The notes beneath the pieces are model-generated. The model saw nothing but the letters and a program-made list of their open reading frames with translations. It did no database searches and was not told where the DNA came from. Below, piece after piece: positions 1-8,196 of a DNA stretch of 64,000 nt. Positions within the stretch are counted from its first letter, which is position 1. Each line of letters begins with the position of its first letter. The DNA lies in the NCBI RefSeq assembly GCF_001005085.2, contig NZ_LBMU02000070.1, positions 62,001 through 126,000 on the forward strand, in the 5' to 3' direction. Source of the stretch: Streptomyces humi. Its GTDB lineage: Bacteria > Actinomycetota > Actinomycetes > Streptomycetales > Streptomycetaceae. The position numbers were made by a program, and so were the translations under genes.

Positions 1-1106
1 TCGGCGGCGCGGAGCAGCAACTGCGGCTGCTCCTCCGCCACCTGCCGGTCCACTGTGATGTGGTCACGCTCACCAACCCCGGTCCGGTCGCGCACGGGCT
101 GACCGCCGACGGGGTGCGGGTGGTCCATCTCGGGATGGCCGGGAACCGGGACCTGGCCGCGCTGCCCCGGCTGGTCCGGCTGATCCGCCGGGGCCGCTAC
201 GACCTCGTCCACACCCACCTGTACCGGGCCTGTCTGTACGGGCGGCTCGCCGCCCGTCTCGCGGGGGTCCGGGCCGTCGTCGCCACCGAGCACTCGCTCG
301 GCGACTCACAGCTGGAAGGGCGTGAACTGACTCCCGGAGTAAGGGCGTTGTACCTCGCGGGCGAGCGGCTCGGCCGGTCCACCGTGGCCGTCACCCCCAC
401 CGTCGCCGAGCGGCTGCGCCGGTGGGGGGTGCCGGGGCCGCGGATCGAGGTCGTCCCGAACGGCATCGACCTGGAGCGCTTCCGCTTCGACCCGGCCGCC
501 CGGCGGCGCACCCGGGCCCGCCTCGGGATCCCCGAGGACGCCTATGTCATCGGCGGGGTCGGACGGCTCGCGCCCGGCAAGCGGTTCGGGGTCGCGATCC
601 GGGCGCTGGCCCAGCTCCCCGAGGACTGCCGGCTGCTGCTGGTGGGCGGGGGCCCGGAGGAGCACATCCTGCGCCGGGTCGCCGAGGCCGCCGGGGTCGC
701 CGGCCGGGTGCTGTTCACCGGCGAACGCCCGTACGTCTCCGGCAGTCCTGAGGACCCCGACCTGCCCGCGCTCGCCGCCGCCATGGACGTCCTGGTCTCG
801 CCGTCGGCCGAGGAGGCCTTCGGACTCGCGGTCGTCGAGGCGCTGGCCGCCGGACTGCCGGTGCTCTACACCTCCTGCCCCGCCGTCGAGGACCTGCCGC
901 CCGCCGCCGCCCCGGGCGCCCGCCGGGTCCGGGGCGGGGCCGGTGCCTACGCCGAGGCGCTCGCCGCCGTCCGCGCCGCCGGACGTGGTCCGCGCACCGC
1001 GCCGGAGGCCGCCCGTCACTACTGCATCACCCGCAGCGCCGCCCAGCTCATGGACGTCTACGCGGCCGCACTCGCCACCTCATCCCAGGGAGTCAGTACG
1101 CCATGA
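1..1106 (+). CDS. GT4-family glycosyltransferase (5' end outside window)
   Basis: Retaining GT-B glycosyltransferase that would move a sugar from a nucleotide-sugar donor at the cytoplasmic membrane face. The frame is open to the window edge and reads GGAEQQLRLLLRHL before the first internal GTG at 60. GGAEQ is the usual N-terminal glycosyltransferase loop, so the true start lies upstream. The C-terminal half has the GT4 donor motif EAFGLAVVEALAAGLPV at about 791-862. The stop overlaps the next gene's ATG (ATGA), so the two are translationally coupled in a polysaccharide-type cluster. Donor and acceptor cannot be read from the sequence. Confidence 0.9.
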   Translation, partial: GGAEQQLRLLLRHLPVHCDVVTLTNPGPVAHGLTADGVRVVHLGMAGNRDLAALPRLVRLIRRGRYDLVHTHLYRACLYGRLAARLAGVRAVVATEHSLGDSQLEGRELTPGVRALYLAGERLGRSTVAVTPTVAERLRRWGVPGPRIEVVPNGIDLERFRFDPAARRRTRARLGIPEDAYVIGGVGRLAPGKRFGVAIRALAQLPEDCRLLLVGGGPEEHILRRVAEAAGVAGRVLFTGERPYVSGSPEDPDLPALAAAMDVLVSPSAEEAFGLAVVEALAAGLPVLYTSCPAVEDLPPAAAPGARRVRGGAGAYAEALAAVRAAGRGPRTAPEAARHYCITRSAAQLMDVYAAALATSSQGVSTP

Positions 1107-1744
1107 CCGAGAACCCCGTCCGAGCCCCCCGTCCCTTCGCCCGCAAGCTGCCGCCCTGGTCGGTGCTGGCGGCCGGGATCGTCGCCGGCGGCCTGCTGGG
1201 CGGCGCCTACGGCGTGGTCGAGCCGGCCACCTACACGGCGACCAGCTATGTCATCGCCGTCCCCACCGACCGGTCGGACACCGCCACCGCGCAGGGCTTC
1301 GCGCAGGCCTACGGCCGGGTCGCCACCCAGCTCGCGGTGCTCGGGGACGCGCAGCTGTGGGCCGGGGTGCCGGTGAACACCCTGCGGCAGAGCGTGCAGA
1401 CGGAGACCTCGCCGGACGCGCCGATGGTCGCCGTCTCCGCGACCTCGCCGCACGCCCTTCAGGCCGCCGACATGGCGAACGCGGTCGCCCGCTCGCTCAC
1501 CCAGCACGCCAACGACACCAAGGCCGACACCCACGTCGAACTCCTCCAGTTCTCCCGCGCCTCGAAGCCGACCTCGCCCACCTCGGCGTCCCCGAAGGTG
1601 ACCGGTCTGGTGGGTGCGAGCGCGGGCGGGCTGCTGGCCGGCCTGGTGCTGCTGATGCGGCCCCGGCGCCGCCCGGAGGAGACCGCGCCGCAGGCCTCGG
1701 TGCCCGGTCCGGCCGTCGCCGCCGACGTACACGGCCAGCTGTGA
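1103..1744 (+). CDS. Wzz/YveK-like polysaccharide chain-length or export membrane protein
   Basis: 213 aa. There is one membrane segment near residues 19-38 (WSVLAAGIVAGGLLGGAYG) and a second near 165-185 (GLVGASAGGLLAGLVLLM). The extracytoplasmic stretch between them contains TYTATSYVIAVP, typical of Wzz-type chain-length determinants. A basic and acidic tail follows. The protein lacks the long coiled coil of full-size Wzz, so it is a short actinobacterial form. It probably controls or couples polysaccharide polymerisation and export. It is coupled to the glycosyltransferase upstream (ATGA) and the acyltransferase downstream (GTGA). The exact role is inferred from topology and neighbours. 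Confidence 0.72.
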   Translation: MTENPVRAPRPFARKLPPWSVLAAGIVAGGLLGGAYGVVEPATYTATSYVIAVPTDRSDTATAQGFAQAYGRVATQLAVLGDAQLWAGVPVNTLRQSVQTETSPDAPMVAVSATSPHALQAADMANAVARSLTQHANDTKADTHVELLQFSRASKPTSPTSASPKVTGLVGASAGGLLAGLVLLMRPRRRPEETAPQASVPGPAVAADVHGQL

Positions 1745-2877
1745 CGACGACGGCCCACCCGACGCTCGCCGCGCACACCACCGAACTCGTCACCGACGAG
1801 CGCGCCTTCGCCGCCCTGGCCCCCGCCTGGGGACGCCTCTACCAGCGGTGCGGCACGGCCACCCCGTTCCAGAGCCACGCCTGGCTGCACTCCTGGTGGC
1901 GCTCCTACGGCGTCCCGGGCCGGCTGCGGCTGATCCTGGTGCGGCACGGCGGTGAACTCGTCGGCGCGGCCCCGCTGATGCTGGTGCGCCGACCGCTGCC
2001 CGCGCTGGTGCCGCTGGGCGGGGCGATCTCGGACTACGCCGACGTGCTGCTCGCCGACGCCGACGACGGCCGGGCCGCGGCCGCCCTCACCGGGGAGCTG
2101 GCACGGGCGGCCCGGACGGCACTGATCGACTTCCGTGAGGTGCGGCCGGGCGGTGCGATGGAACGGGTCTACGACCGCTGGCGCGGGCCGTGCCGGAAGG
2201 TGCCCGACTCGCTGTGTCTGGAGCTGCCCGCCGTGTCGATGGACGAGCTGGTCACCCGGCTGCCGTCGAGCAAGGCCCAGCGGGTGCGCGCCAAGCTGCG
2301 CAAGCTGGGCTCGCTCGGGGTGCGCCGGGACGCCGTACCGCCGGAGGGCGTCGACGCGGCGCTCGGCCGGCTGCTCGACCTGCACCGGCTCCAGTGGCAG
2401 GGACGGAAGGTGACCACCGAGCACCTCCAGTCCCGGTTCCGGGAGCATCTGGTGCGCTCGGTCGGACCGATGGTGCGTTCCGGGGACGCGGTGGTCACCG
2501 AGTTCCGGCTCGACGACGAGGTGGTCGCCGTCGACCTCACCCTGCTGTCGCCGAGCCTGGCCGGCGGGTACCTCTACGGGGCGCATCCGGGACTGCGGGA
2601 GCGCAAGGCCGACGTGGCCGTGATGCTGCTGGACGCCTGTACCCAGCACACCGGCACCAGCGAGCGGGGCGCGCTGAGCCTGCTGCGCGGCGACGAGCCG
2701 TACAAGCATCACTGGCGCCCCCGGCCGGTCGTCAACCAGCGGCTGCTGCTGGCCCGGCGGCGCACCGCCCCGCTGCTGACGGCGGCACTGTGCGACGTCG
2801 CCGCCCGGCAGCGGGTCAAGGAGGTGCTGCGTCGTTGGAAGGAACACAGGGAACAGACGGAACACCGGCAGGACTAG
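1741..2877 (+). CDS. FemAB/CelD-like GNAT acyltransferase
   Basis: 378 aa from a GTG that overlaps the previous stop. The C-terminal signature GDEPYKHHW is typical of the BcsL/CelD-type acetyltransferase family (GNAT_6), which acylates sugars or polysaccharides in exopolysaccharide clusters. The N-terminal part contains the FQSHAWLHSWWRSYG motif expected of this family. The stop codon is CTAG-embedded: TAG on this strand and TAG of the convergent GH26-like gene share the four bases 2874-2877. It most likely decorates the polymer made by this cluster. The acyl donor and acceptor are unknown. Confidence 0.82.
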   Translation: MTTTAHPTLAAHTTELVTDERAFAALAPAWGRLYQRCGTATPFQSHAWLHSWWRSYGVPGRLRLILVRHGGELVGAAPLMLVRRPLPALVPLGGAISDYADVLLADADDGRAAAALTGELARAARTALIDFREVRPGGAMERVYDRWRGPCRKVPDSLCLELPAVSMDELVTRLPSSKAQRVRAKLRKLGSLGVRRDAVPPEGVDAALGRLLDLHRLQWQGRKVTTEHLQSRFREHLVRSVGPMVRSGDAVVTEFRLDDEVVAVDLTLLSPSLAGGYLYGAHPGLRERKADVAVMLLDACTQHTGTSERGALSLLRGDEPYKHHWRPRPVVNQRLLLARRRTAPLLTAALCDVAARQRVKEVLRRWKEHREQTEHRQD

Positions 2878-4256
2878 TCCTCGTCGGACGACCACCAGTC
2901 GACGTCGAGGCAGAGCTCCCCGCCGAGCCAGTACTCGACCCAGTCGCCCAGGTCCATCGGCGCGCAGTCGGGCGCGGACACGGGGGTGGGCGTGGCGGTG
3001 GGCACGGGCGTCGGCGTCACCGCCGGCTTCGGGGTCGGGCTCAGGGCAGGGGCCGGGGTCGGGTTCGGCCTCGGGGTGCCGGTGCCCGGTGCGGGTGTGG
3101 GTGTGGGTGTCGGGGCCGGCGTGGTGGGTTCGGTTCTGCCGAACAGCTCGGAGCGGTAGACCCGCGACGAGCGCGGGTTGGCCGAGCACTGCCAGACCCC
3201 GTGCGGGCAGTAGTCGGTCACGGTGTTGTACAGCGGCTTGTGCTCGTCCATCCAGGCGAGCATCCGCCGCATGTACTCGGCGTTGTCACCGTTCCGGAAG
3301 AGGCCCCATTCCGGATAGGAAATGGGTTTTCCGTGGGCCTTCGCGAAATCCACGTGCTGCTGGAGTCCGTAGGGCTCCCGCACCTGTTCGTCGAAGGAGA
3401 GCCCGGACGGCTGGTCGTAGGAATCCATACCGATGACGTCGACCGTACGGTCCCCGGGATAACACTCCGTCCACGGGACGGCGTCCCGGCCCCGGCTCGG
3501 CGTGAAGTCGAACCGGAACCTCTGGCCCGGCACCGCGCGCATCGTGGTGACGATCCTGTTCCAGTACTTCTTCCACGCCTCCGGGTCGGGCCCGCAACGA
3601 TGGGAGTAGGTGATGCCGTTCATCTCCCAGCCGAGCACGAGGACCGTGTCCGGCACCCGCAGCTCCACCAGCCGTTCGGCGAGGGCCCGGAAGTGCTGGT
3701 CGAACTCCCCGGCCGCGCCCTGCCGCAGCAGCGAGCGGACCTCGTCGTCCCCGAGACCGTCCTCGTTGTGTTCCTGCATGGGCACGTTCAGGACGAGCGT
3801 CCGGTCGGCCTTCTCCCGCCGCCAGTGTGCCCAGACGTCCAGGAAACCGGGGGCGCCCTCGATGTCGGACCAGCGGTCGCCGGGCAGGTAGGTGTGCGCG
3901 ACCTTGAGCTCGGTGCCGCCCAGCCAGCCGCTCAGCTGCACCATGCGGGCCACCCCGAGCGGCCCGGAGTCGAGGAAGGCCCCGAAGGCCGGCGGAGCCG
4001 CCCCGGCGGGCTCGGCCGCGGACGGCGTGGGACGCGCCGGTACCGGCAGGGGAGCCGCCGACGGCGGGACGGACGTCGTGGGCGTGACGGCCGGGGTGGG
4101 CGTGGCGGCCGGTGTCGGGGGGACGACCCGCACCACGCCCGTGCCCGCGGCGAACCCGAGGCCGGCCGTCAGGGTCGCCGAGGCGACGACCGCCACCGCG
4201 ACCACGGCCAGACGGGACGACCTGAACCCTGGCCGCTTTCTGTGCTGTGGAGCCAT
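2874..4256 (-). CDS. Secreted GH26-like glycoside hydrolase with Pro/Thr-rich linkers
   Basis: 460 aa from the ATG at 4256, chosen because AAAGGAG lies just upstream. A start at 4286 would be 10 residues longer and has no comparable site. Residues 15-38 form a signal or anchor segment. A Pro/Thr/Ala-rich linker runs from about 45 to 90. The catalytic region spans about 90-370, and a second Pro/Thr linker precedes an acidic Cys-containing tail. GWEMNG (Glu211) and SYPEWG (Glu316) fit the acid/base and nucleophile of clan GH-A family 26 beta-mannanase-type enzymes. It is convergent with the acyltransferase and divergent from the ATP-grasp gene. It may trim the cluster's own polymer, which is inference. 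Confidence 0.8.
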   Translation of the reverse strand: MAPQHRKRPGFRSSRLAVVAVAVVASATLTAGLGFAAGTGVVRVVPPTPAATPTPAVTPTTSVPPSAAPLPVPARPTPSAAEPAGAAPPAFGAFLDSGPLGVARMVQLSGWLGGTELKVAHTYLPGDRWSDIEGAPGFLDVWAHWRREKADRTLVLNVPMQEHNEDGLGDDEVRSLLRQGAAGEFDQHFRALAERLVELRVPDTVLVLGWEMNGITYSHRCGPDPEAWKKYWNRIVTTMRAVPGQRFRFDFTPSRGRDAVPWTECYPGDRTVDVIGMDSYDQPSGLSFDEQVREPYGLQQHVDFAKAHGKPISYPEWGLFRNGDNAEYMRRMLAWMDEHKPLYNTVTDYCPHGVWQCSANPRSSRVYRSELFGRTEPTTPAPTPTPTPAPGTGTPRPNPTPAPALSPTPKPAVTPTPVPTATPTPVSAPDCAPMDLGDWVEYWLGGELCLDVDWWSSDED

Positions 4257-4379
4257 TCCTGCTCCTTTCTCCACCGGTACTGACACTCAGTCATATCAAT
4301 ATGAATTCCGCCAGTGCGGCTGCGGCTTTCGGGTGCCCCGAGCGTCCGCACGGGTGAACCGAATTGAAGGAAAAGGTCC
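4257..4379. promoter_or_regulatory. Divergent intergenic region between GH26-like and ATP-grasp genes
   Basis: 123 bases separate two divergent starts. The minus-strand gene has AAAGGAG and the plus-strand GTG gene has GAAGGAAAAGG just before it. The stretch around 4290-4310 (CATATCAATATGAATTC) is unusually AT-rich for this genome and is the likely promoter core for one or both genes. No clear operator palindrome was found. Confidence 0.45.
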
Positions 4380-5711
4380 GTGTCGCTGCTAGACATCCGA
4401 GTGCCCGCGGTTCTGCTGCGGATCGACCGGAATCCCTTTCACCACGGCACCCTGGGAGCCGTGCGCTCGCTCGGCAGGGCCGGGGTGGAGGTCCACGTGG
4501 TCGCCGACGCCACCGGAAGTCCGGTCCGCAGGTCGCGTTTCGTACGGCAGTTGCATCCGCCGCCGGCGCCGGACGCGTCCCCCGCCGAGATCGTGGCGGT
4601 GCTGCGCCGGGTGGCGGAGCGGATCGCCCGTCCGGCGGTGCTGATCCCGATGGACGACGCGAGCGCGATCGCGGTCGGCCGGTACCGCGAGGACCTCGCA
4701 TCCGCGTACCTGCTGCCGCGGCAGCCCGGTGCGCTGCCCGAACGCGTCGCCGACAAGGCGGAGTTGGCCGCGGTGTGCGCGGCGGCCGGGATCCCGCACC
4801 CCGAGACGCTGGTCCCGGACGGCGCCGAGCAGGCGGCGGCCGCCGCGTGGCGGCTCGGGCTGCCGGTGGTCGCCAAGTGGAGCCGCCCCTGGCTGGTGCC
4901 GGCCGGGTCCGGGCTGCGCAGCACGGCCGTGGTGCGCTCGGCACGGGAGGCCCGGGAGCTGTTCGCGCGGACGGAGGAGGCGGGCAGCAGGCTGCTGCTC
5001 CAGGAGTTCCTGCCGCCGGGCCCGGACCGCGACTGGTTCTTCCACGGCTACGCCGACCGCACCGGCGCGGTGCGGGCGGGCGGGCCCGGCCGCAAGCAGC
5101 GGTCCTGGCCGCGCGACGCCGGACTGACCGCGGTGGGCCGGTGGACGCCCAACGACCAGGTCCAGGCGTCGGCCGAGCGGCTCGTCGGCGAACTGGGCTT
5201 CCGGGGCATCTTCGACCTGGACTTCCGGCGCTGCGGCAGCACCGGCCGCTACCACCTCCTCGACTTCAACCCCAGGCCGGGCGCCCAGTTCCGGCTCTTC
5301 GCCGACGGCACCGGCCTGGACGTCGTACGCGCCCAGCACCTGGACCTGACCCGCCGTCCGCTGCCGGCGGGGGTGCCACTGTCCGGGCGGGCGTTCGTGG
5401 TGGAGAACTACGCGCCGCTCAGCGCGCTGCGTCCGGCGCCGCGCGGCCGAGAACTGGCCTGGAGCGCGCCGGACGACCGGGGGCCGGGGCTGGCGATGTG
5501 GGCGCTGTGGGGCCGGCATGTGACGGACCGGCTGCTCGACCGGCTCCTGGACAGGCTGCGCCGCGCCACGGCGGCCCCGGTGCCGGATCCGCGCCCCGCA
5601 GTGGTCCGCCAGGCCGGGGAGCCCGCCGTGGCCGCCGCCCCGGCCGGGGAGCTCTCCGGGGTGTCCGGCCTGACCGACAGGTCCGACGACGGCACGGCGG
5701 GCAGCCGTTGA
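4380..5711 (+). CDS. ATP-grasp domain carboxylate ligase-like protein
   Basis: 443 aa from a GTG preceded by GAAGGAAAAGG. The N-terminal 100 residues form a Rossmann-like pre-ATP-grasp domain (PAVLLRIDRNPFHHGTLGAV). The central ATP-grasp fold includes the nucleotide-binding strand LPVVAKWSRPW and the metal-binding motif LLDFNPRPGAQF near residues 295-306. The last 60 residues are low-complexity. Such enzymes join a carboxylate to an amine or other nucleophile through an acyl-phosphate. Here it probably attaches an amino acid or similar group to a cluster product. Substrate is unknown. It is separated from the acyltransferase by the reversed GH26-like gene. Confidence 0.78.
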   Translation: MSLLDIRVPAVLLRIDRNPFHHGTLGAVRSLGRAGVEVHVVADATGSPVRRSRFVRQLHPPPAPDASPAEIVAVLRRVAERIARPAVLIPMDDASAIAVGRYREDLASAYLLPRQPGALPERVADKAELAAVCAAAGIPHPETLVPDGAEQAAAAAWRLGLPVVAKWSRPWLVPAGSGLRSTAVVRSAREARELFARTEEAGSRLLLQEFLPPGPDRDWFFHGYADRTGAVRAGGPGRKQRSWPRDAGLTAVGRWTPNDQVQASAERLVGELGFRGIFDLDFRRCGSTGRYHLLDFNPRPGAQFRLFADGTGLDVVRAQHLDLTRRPLPAGVPLSGRAFVVENYAPLSALRPAPRGRELAWSAPDDRGPGLAMWALWGRHVTDRLLDRLLDRLRRATAAPVPDPRPAVVRQAGEPAVAAAPAGELSGVSGLTDRSDDGTAGSR

Positions 5712-5884
5712 TGTACGACCCCCGTACGACGCCGGTGACGGCGGCCGGCGGGGCGCCCGAGGCGAACCGGGGCTTCGGGTCGACCTGCCCTGTGCTGTTC
5801 ACGGCCCGACCGGTCCCGGCGGCGGGCCGGGGCGTCCCGGCGGGGCGACGGGGGCGCACGCCGGGCGCGGTGGGAAGCTGACGG

Positions 5885-5919
5885 ACGGGTGCCGGACGTT
5901 TGGGGCGTCCGGCACCCGT
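5885..5919. terminator. Strong hairpin terminator between convergent genes
   Basis: Perfect 14-bp stem (ACGGGTGCCGGACG, 5885-5898, with its complement at 5906-5919) and a 7-base loop TTTGGGG. It lies 7 bases beyond the stop of the minus-strand sortase-substrate gene and 174 bases beyond the plus-strand ATP-grasp gene, so it can serve both. There is no long T-run, as is usual for Streptomyces. Confidence 0.75.
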
Positions 5920-5925
5920 TCTCCG

Positions 5926-7149
5926 CTACGGGCGACGGGATGCGGCCCGGCCCCGGCGGAACAGGATCGCCCCACCCGCGATCAGCGCGGCGCTGACGGC
6001 CGAGGTCGCGATCATGGCCTCGCTGCCGGTGTGCGGCAGGGTGGGCCGGTGATGGTGGTGCCCATGGTGGTGGCCGTGGTGCGGCGGCTTCGGCGGCTGC
6101 GTGTAGGGAGGGGGCGACGTCGGCGGCTGCGTGGTGGGCGGCGGGGACGTCGGGGGTTTGGTGTGCGGGGGTTTGGTGTGCGGCGGTTTGGTGTGCGGAG
6201 GCGGGGACTCCTCGCCGTAGCCGGACGGGGTGTGGTCGCCGTACGCGGGCGGGGACTGCTGGCCGTGAGCGGGCGGGGTGTGCTCGCCGTAAGCGGGTGG
6301 GCTGTGGTCGCCGTAAGGAGGCGGGGTGTGGTCGCCGTACGCGGACGGGGACTCCTCGCCGTACGCGGACGGGGACTGGTCGCCGTAAGGGGGCGGGGCG
6401 TGGTCACCGTACGCGGACGGGGACTCCTCGCCGTACGCGGACGGGGACTCCTCGCCGTAGCCGGTGGGCGCCTTGTCGCCGTGGGCCGGGGGCGTCTCAC
6501 GGTCGCCGGACGGCGGAGTGGTGCCGGACTCGCTGCCGGCGGACGCCTCGGCTCCGTGAACCGTGGCGCCGTCGCCCGGGCCGCCGTGGCCCGAGTCGTC
6601 CTGGCCGGCCTCCGCGCGGGCGGCCTCCTGGTGCACGGCCTGGACATGGTCGGCCACCTCGTGGGCGGCTTCGGCGGGGGCGGCCTCGGTCCGGTCGGCC
6701 GCCTCGGGGGCTGCCGCCTCGGGGGCTGCTGCCTCGGGGGCCGCCACCTCGTGAGCGGCCTCCGCCGGGGCGGCCACTTCGGGAGCCGCCGCCTCGGGAG
6801 CTGCTTCCGCCGGGGCGGCCGCCTCGGGAGCCGCGACTTCAGGAGCCGGGGCTTCAGGAGCCGGGGCTTCGGGCGCCGGGGCTTCGGGCGCCGGGGCTTC
6901 GGGGGCTGCCGCCTCGGGGGCGCGGTCGGTGGTGTGGTCGTCCGAACCCGAGCCGTTCGCACAGGAGTTGCCGCAGGCGTCGGCCGGAACACTCGCCGGG
7001 TCACGGGCGTCGCTACCGGACACGACACCCGGCTGGCCGGCTGCGGCCCCGGTCGCGTCCGTGCCGGCGAGCGCGGGACTGCCGTACAGGGACAGAATGC
7101 TCGTCGCGGCGGCGGCCGCGAGCATTCCCCTGCTGAGGGTCTGTCGCAA
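5926..7149 (-). CDS. LPXTG-type wall-anchored protein with a truncated chaplin domain
   Basis: 407 aa if started at the TTG at 7149, which gives MRQTLSRG and a chaplin-style signal peptide ending at SPALA. AGGAAG lies 9 bases upstream. The mature N-terminus reads GQPGVVSG then VPADACGNSCANG. This matches the ends of a chaplin domain, but the roughly 14-residue hydrophobic centre between the two Cys is missing. Next come Ala/Pro/Glu repeats (PEAPAPEAP), twelve or so 8-residue YGEESPSA-like repeats, three PPHTK repeats and a His-rich patch. The C-terminus is LPHTG, a hydrophobic helix and RRGRAASRRP, a sortase signal. It occupies the chpA position beside a short chaplin. It is probably an aerial-hypha surface protein. 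Confidence 0.85.
   Translation of the reverse strand: MRQTLSRGMLAAAAATSILSLYGSPALAGTDATGAAAGQPGVVSGSDARDPASVPADACGNSCANGSGSDDHTTDRAPEAAAPEAPAPEAPAPEAPAPEAPAPEVAAPEAAAPAEAAPEAAAPEVAAPAEAAHEVAAPEAAAPEAAAPEAADRTEAAPAEAAHEVADHVQAVHQEAARAEAGQDDSGHGGPGDGATVHGAEASAGSESGTTPPSGDRETPPAHGDKAPTGYGEESPSAYGEESPSAYGDHAPPPYGDQSPSAYGEESPSAYGDHTPPPYGDHSPPAYGEHTPPAHGQQSPPAYGDHTPSGYGEESPPPHTKPPHTKPPHTKPPTSPPPTTQPPTSPPPYTQPPKPPHHGHHHGHHHHRPTLPHTGSEAMIATSAVSAALIAGGAILFRRGRAASRRP
6200..6470. repeat. 24-bp coding repeats (8-residue YGEESPSA-type)
   Basis: About a dozen 24-bp units encode tandem octapeptides such as YGEESPSA, YGDHTPPP and YGDQSPSA on the minus strand. Units differ at a few positions. They are inside the sortase-substrate gene and form an extended stalk, so array length may vary between strains. 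Confidence 0.85.
6662..6920. repeat. Ala/Pro/Glu coding repeats
   Basis: Imperfect 12-18 bp repeats encode APEA and AAPE units on the minus strand of the same wall-anchored protein. They resemble wall-spanning spacer regions of sortase substrates. The array is low-complexity and likely prone to slippage. Confidence 0.75.
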
Positions 7150-7182
7150 TCTCGTTGTCTTCCTGCTTGAAGAAGTGGGAAA

Positions 7183-7229
7183 GCCGGCCTCGGAACGCGG
7201 ATGCAAAGGATCGACGGTCCGAGGCCGGC
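7183..7229 (-). terminator. Intercistronic hairpin downstream of short chaplin
   Basis: Perfect 12-bp arms TCCGAGGCCGGC / GCCGGCCTCGGA flank a 23-base loop. It lies 42 bases beyond the short-chaplin stop and upstream of the next gene's ribosome-binding site. It could terminate or attenuate readthrough, uncoupling a highly expressed chaplin from the long wall-anchored protein. Confidence 0.6.
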
Positions 7230-7270
7230 CATGACACAGCCGGGGGGCTGGTGCGGTGTGTGTGACGCCG

Positions 7271-7498
7271 TCAGTCGTTGGCGCAGGCGTTGGCGAGCGC
7301 CGGGTCCAGCAGCGCGATGACGTCGACGGTGTCGCCGCAGACCTCGACCGGGACGTGGACCGGGACCTCGATCACGTTGCCGGAGACGGCGCCCGGGGAG
7401 TTGGTGGCGGCACCCTGCGCACCCGCGTCGGCGAAGGCCGGGACGGCACCGCCCAGCGCCAGGATCACGCCGGCGACCACAGCAGCGGTCTTCTTCAT
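7271..7498 (-). CDS. chpD: Short chaplin (secreted amyloid surface protein)
   Basis: 75 aa from the ATG at 7498, preceded by AAGGGAAAG. A Sec signal peptide (MKKTAAVVAGVILALGG) ends near AFADA. The mature part is a single complete chaplin domain, with SPGAVSGNVIEVPVHVPVEV, then Cys54, DTVDVIALLDPALAN and Cys72. Short chaplins assemble into amyloid fibrils that lower surface tension and coat aerial hyphae and spores. The symbol chpD follows the neighbouring-gene order known in S. coelicolor (chpA-chpD-rdlA-rdlB). The family call is firm, but the exact orthologue letter is inference. Confidence 0.9.
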   Translation of the reverse strand: MKKTAAVVAGVILALGGAVPAFADAGAQGAATNSPGAVSGNVIEVPVHVPVEVCGDTVDVIALLDPALANACAND

Positions 7499-7719
7499 GA
7501 ACTTTCCCTTCTCTGCGGTCATGCCCGTGTGTCGGCCGAAGCCGAGCGAGCACAGCATGAACGGCTCGCACCATGACCGGCAGGCTGTAGAACGAGGAAT
7601 AGACAGCCGGAGAAACTATGGAACGCGCGCCGTCGGTTAATTCACTCGAACGCCTTCACAGAATTGACACAAAGAGCGGAAACGCTTCTTCTGACAGCGG
7701 GAATTATCCGGACACGACG

Positions 7720-7767
7720 AAAGCCCGCCCGGGCGGCGCATGAACGCGCACCGCCCGGACGGGCTTT
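7720..7767 (-). terminator. Terminator of the minus-strand rodlin
   Basis: A long imperfect stem pairs GAAAAGCCCGTCCGGGCGGT with ACCGCCCGGGCGGGCTTTC-type sequence around the loop GTTCAT. It starts 13 bases beyond the rodlin stop and ends in CTTTCGT on the transcribed strand, typical of abundant Streptomyces transcripts. Confidence 0.75.
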
Positions 7768-7779
7768 TCGGGACCGGGG

Positions 7780-8196
7780 TCACTGGTTGGCGACGCCGTT
7801 GGCCGCGAGGACCGCGATGTCGTCCAGCACGTGCGACGCCGGCTCGTCACCCTTGGCCTGGGTGGAGTTCTCGGCGCACTGCTGGTTCTGCGGCGCGGAC
7901 AGGACCGGGATGTCCTGGGCCACCCCGACGGCCGCGATGAGACCGAGGATCCCCTGGGCGTTCGCCTTCACCGGGAGGCCGACACAGAGCTTGTTGAGCG
8001 AGCTCTGGACCAGGGTGGCCTGCGGGCTCATCTTGCCCTTGGTCACCTGGTTGCCGAACGTCTCGCGGGCGCCGTTGCCACTGGCGGAGGTGGTGCCGTG
8101 GTCGTTCCCGGTGGCAAGCGCCTGGGGGGCTGCCGCCGCCGACACACCTACGACGGACACGGCGACCGCCGCCGCGGCCATTGCCTTCTTCAGCAT
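7780..8196 (-). CDS. rdlA: Rodlin protein (first copy)
   Basis: 138 aa from the ATG at 8196, with GGAAAGG upstream. A signal peptide (MLKKAMAAAAVAVSVVG) ends near ALATG. The mature part has the rodlin features GNDHGTTS, one Cys in SSLNKLCVGLPVK, the QDIPVLSAPQNQQC motif and a conserved DEPxSHVLDD tail. Rodlins organise chaplin fibrils into rodlets on aerial hyphae. It is divergent from the two plus-strand rodlins and next to the short chaplin. It is more diverged from the other two copies than they are from each other, for example ETFGNQVTKGKMS. The rdlA symbol is by position. Confidence 0.9.
   Translation of the reverse strand: MLKKAMAAAAVAVSVVGVSAAAAPQALATGNDHGTTSASGNGARETFGNQVTKGKMSPQATLVQSSLNKLCVGLPVKANAQGILGLIAAVGVAQDIPVLSAPQNQQCAENSTQAKGDEPASHVLDDIAVLAANGVANQ

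Noticed and set aside
6200..6470. 24-bp repeats considered as a CRISPR array
   Set aside because: Units are contiguous, in frame and encode octapeptides of a wall protein; there are no spacers.
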